Shown here: in pieces, positions 62,246 through 64,000 of the stretch
Layout: the number at the start of each line of letters is the position of its first letter
Position numbering within the stretch: position 1 is the first letter of the stretch
Assembly: GCF_900167025.1 (NCBI RefSeq)
Contig: NZ_FUXC01000002.1
Location: forward strand, 295,594-359,593
Length of the DNA stretch: 64,000 nucleotides
Direction: 5' to 3'
From: Treponema berlinense
GTDB lineage: Bacteria; Spirochaetota; Spirochaetia; Treponematales; Treponemataceae
Notes under the pieces: generated by a model
Databases searched by the model: none
The model's input: only the letters and a program-made list of their open reading frames with translations
Told to the model about the DNA's origin: nothing
Position numbers and translations under genes: made by a program

Positions 62246-63031
62246 ATGAAAAGAAATTTTTATTGCTTTTTTATACTTTTGCTTGCATTGTTTAATTCTT
62301 GTCAAAATGGAACAGGAAGTGAGAATCTTGTTGGAGATAAAACCTCAACTGATATTACAGATGATACAAAAAAAGAAGAAGATAATATTGGAAGTGCCTA
62401 TATTATGAATGGTTCATTAAATAATATTAATTGGTATGTTCCAGATGTTAGCAATGACATTCAATATTTTTCTTTTACAAATTCGCAAATTTACTATAAA
62501 TTCAGTTATAATGAAAATTCTACTTTTAGTGGTTTGGGCTCATCTAAAGTTGGTAATATAACATTTTTAAAAACAGATTTATCAAAATTTAAATATCGTT
62601 GGGATGGAAGTATAAGTGGTTCTGAAAAAACAGAAACTATTCTTCTTCTAGATAAGGATGTTTTGGTTGTAAACAGTGGATTCGAGTGTACAAATGAAAT
62701 CGCAAAGACTCATATTTGTTATAAAGATTTATCCGCATATACAAATGATATTCCATTTATGGGTTTTGGAAAAACAGCTCAAAATAGTTATTCAGAATGG
62801 TTTATATTTACTCCATCTGGAAATTGTTATAAGCGATATTTAAATTCTCAAAGTAATGAATTATTAATTATAAGTGGAACTTGGGAAAAAACTGAAGACC
62901 AAACATATAAAATATTCTGGTCAAAAAATAATAAAAATAAATATGATATTTTAAAGGGAACAAAACTATATCAAAATGCAAGTGAAAATATAAGTGCTGT
63001 TCCTATAAATTTATATGTTACAAGGTATTAA
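62246..63031 (+). CDS. Cassette-encoded lipoprotein
   Basis: A 261-residue predicted lipoprotein. The signal is MKRNFYCFFILLLALFNSC with lipobox FNSC. The acidic linker (TDITDDTKKEEDN) is followed by a beta-rich domain (YIMNGSLNNINWYVPDVSND, YSEWFIFTPSGNCYKRYLNS). No known domain. AAAGGAGGAG precedes the ATG. A cassette carrying an exported lipoprotein may serve surface variation. Confidence 0.82.
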   Translation: MKRNFYCFFILLLALFNSCQNGTGSENLVGDKTSTDITDDTKKEEDNIGSAYIMNGSLNNINWYVPDVSNDIQYFSFTNSQIYYKFSYNENSTFSGLGSSKVGNITFLKTDLSKFKYRWDGSISGSEKTETILLLDKDVLVVNSGFECTNEIAKTHICYKDLSAYTNDIPFMGFGKTAQNSYSEWFIFTPSGNCYKRYLNSQSNELLIISGTWEKTEDQTYKIFWSKNNKNKYDILKGTKLYQNASENISAVPINLYVTRY

Positions 63032-63034
63032 AAG

Positions 63035-63097
63035 GCATAACAAAGGTTCGTAGCCGACAGGCAGTCAAGCTGCCTGCGGTACAACCCATTGTTATGT
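63035..63097 (+). other. attC site 5
   Basis: R'' GCATAAC and R' GTTATGT with arms AACAAAGGTTCGTAGCCGA, central AGGCAG-TCAAG-CTGCCT, and CGGTACAACCCATTGTT. Almost the same as attC 1 except for the centre. Confidence 0.9.
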
Positions 63098-63100
63098 GGA

Positions 63101-63116
63101 CGCCCGCACTGGGGCG
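63101..63116 (+). repeat. Cassette-start palindrome 6 (imperfect)
   Basis: CGCCC and GGGCG pair around GCACTG; again it begins 10 bases after the G of R' (63091). Confidence 0.7.
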
Positions 63117-63165
63117 CTTGTGTTAAGAAACAGAAAAAAATGCCGATTTATAAATGAGGTATAAA

Positions 63166-63714
63166 ATGAATATAGAGAAAATTTGTAATGAAATTCTTGA
63201 TGAACTTAATCCTTGCTACGATATAGAACAATCTTTGAGAAATGCTTTTATCACTGTTATAAAATATTTAAATCAATTCCCTGAAAATCTTTCAGTTCGT
63301 TCTAAAAATAATATTCCTGATGTAAAAACAAGAGAAGGAATAGAACAATTAGCTATTTCATATTTTAATGGCTTCCATTCTCCTACTGTTCCGAAACTGC
63401 CACAAACTGTACCAGATGAAATGGTAAGTTTCATCATGGAAATTGTTTTTAATCATTCAAAGCAAGAAACAGAGGAAATAAAAATAACTCATTTGGAATC
63501 AATGGCTTCTGAAAATGCTGTTGGAGCACTTTTGGAAAGATACTTGGATTCTGTTTTAAGAGAAAAAGGCTGGGCTTGGTGTTGTGGAAATTTTGTAAAA
63601 GCTATCGACTTTATAAAATTTGACAATGGTGTTTGGTTTGAATTGCAGATAAAAAATAGAAGTAATACAGAAAATGAAATAGTCAAGAAAAGTGCAGTCC
63701 CAAATACCCCTTAA
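63166..63714 (+). CDS. SinI-like restriction endonuclease, C terminus lost to an IS
   Basis: About 170 family residues and then foreign sequence. HLESMASENAVGALLERYLD, SVLREKGWAWCCGNFVKAID and WFELQIKNRSNTENE resemble the SinI type II restriction family; the last contains the ExK-like active-site part (LQIKN). From about codon 172 the frame enters the IS end and stops (IVKKSAVPNTP), so the C-terminal part is missing. No methyltransferase gene is visible. ATG 63166 follows GAGG. Confidence 0.7.
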   Translation: MNIEKICNEILDELNPCYDIEQSLRNAFITVIKYLNQFPENLSVRSKNNIPDVKTREGIEQLAISYFNGFHSPTVPKLPQTVPDEMVSFIMEIVFNHSKQETEEIKITHLESMASENAVGALLERYLDSVLREKGWAWCCGNFVKAIDFIKFDNGVWFELQIKNRSNTENEIVKKSAVPNTP

Positions 63715-63715
63715 A

Positions 63716-64000
63716 TTAAGCTGCTATTAACATAGCTGTTTTTGACAGCCTGTATTTAGTTGGAGGAAAACCTCCGTTTACAGTGCTGATTCTTACAGTG
63801 TTGTAGTAAGCAAAAATGTATCTCCAGACTTCTTTTTTTACTTCTTCGGCTGTCATTTTTGTCGTGTCCATCTGATAGATTTTTTCCTTTTTAAGGGTAG
63901 CGAAAAAACTTTCCATTCTGCAGTTGTCGTAGCACTTTCCGACATCGCTCATGCTCTGGACAATATGCAGCTGTCCAAGAACCTTCTTGTAAGCCTTGCT
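63716..64000 (-). CDS. IS3-family transposase (OrfB), C-terminal part
   Basis: The frame is open to the window edge. It reads YKKVLGQLHIVQSMSDVGKC, then YDNCRMESFFATLKKEKIYQ and ending RISTVNGGFPPTKYRLSK. These are the last part of an rve-type DDE integrase core, with the final Glu in MESFFATLKKE. The insertion interrupts the restriction endonuclease cassette; the IS end probably lies near 63683. Confidence 0.92.
   Translation of the reverse strand, partial: SKAYKKVLGQLHIVQSMSDVGKCYDNCRMESFFATLKKEKIYQMDTTKMTAEEVKKEVWRYIFAYYNTVRISTVNGGFPPTKYRLSKTAMLIAA

Overview
The window looks like chromosome from an AT-rich spirochaete, most likely a host-associated Treponema. The case rests on overall protein character, on lipoproteins with spirochaete-type lipoboxes, on an unusually long signal peptidase I, and on an integron-type cassette array of the kind known from Treponema denticola. 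The genus is inferred; no search was run.

Positions 1 to about 33 kb are mostly conserved chromosome. In order: the end of an aspartokinase gene; rpsP-khpA-rimM-trmD-rplS; a cluster of small conserved genes (FliK-like, FlhB-like, YraN and others) meeting tatD; tRNA-Leu; pgi; a WYL regulator; sufS, a CDF transporter and sufU; a Ser/Gly-rich lipoprotein whose promoter carries nine consecutive G; argS; a GH88/105 hydrolase with a YfcE phosphatase; an Hpt protein; lepB; secA; envelope lipoproteins and membrane proteins; a Nudix hydrolase; cstA; a methyltransferase; and an aconitase-family hydratase.

From 33 to about 47 kb the sequence is accessory and decayed. A VapBC island is bracketed by a perfect 45-bp direct repeat that duplicates the 3' end of the hydratase gene. 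MazEF, a broken ToxN/AbiQ-like toxin, a truncated response regulator, relics of a DUF4143-type ATPase, an IS4-like transposase and RelBE, several repeat clusters, a two-component operon, and an IS200-like tnpA beside a 5'-truncated ADP-ribosylglycohydrolase gene follow.

From 47 to 57.7 kb all genes are on the plus strand. The main feature is a gene fusing a CheX phosphatase domain to a PD-(D/E)XK nuclease domain. It lies between two near-duplicate genes for double zinc-ribbon/Sel1-repeat proteins. A UDG-like protein, two repeat-rich proteins and small unknowns follow.

From 57.8 kb to the end is an integron-type gene cassette array. Five attC sites are recognisable from paired inverse core sites and internal palindromes. 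Cassettes carry a DUF262-HNH nuclease, a membrane protein, a Phd/RelE-type toxin-antitoxin pair, a Gly/Ala-rich protein, HigBA, a lipoprotein, and a SinI-like restriction endonuclease cut off by an IS3-family element. The first cassette has no convincing ORF and is rich in hairpins. At all six cassette starts a short palindrome begins exactly 10 bp after the first G of the R' core. Its arm sequence changes from copy to copy while pairing is kept, so the structure rather than the sequence appears to be conserved.
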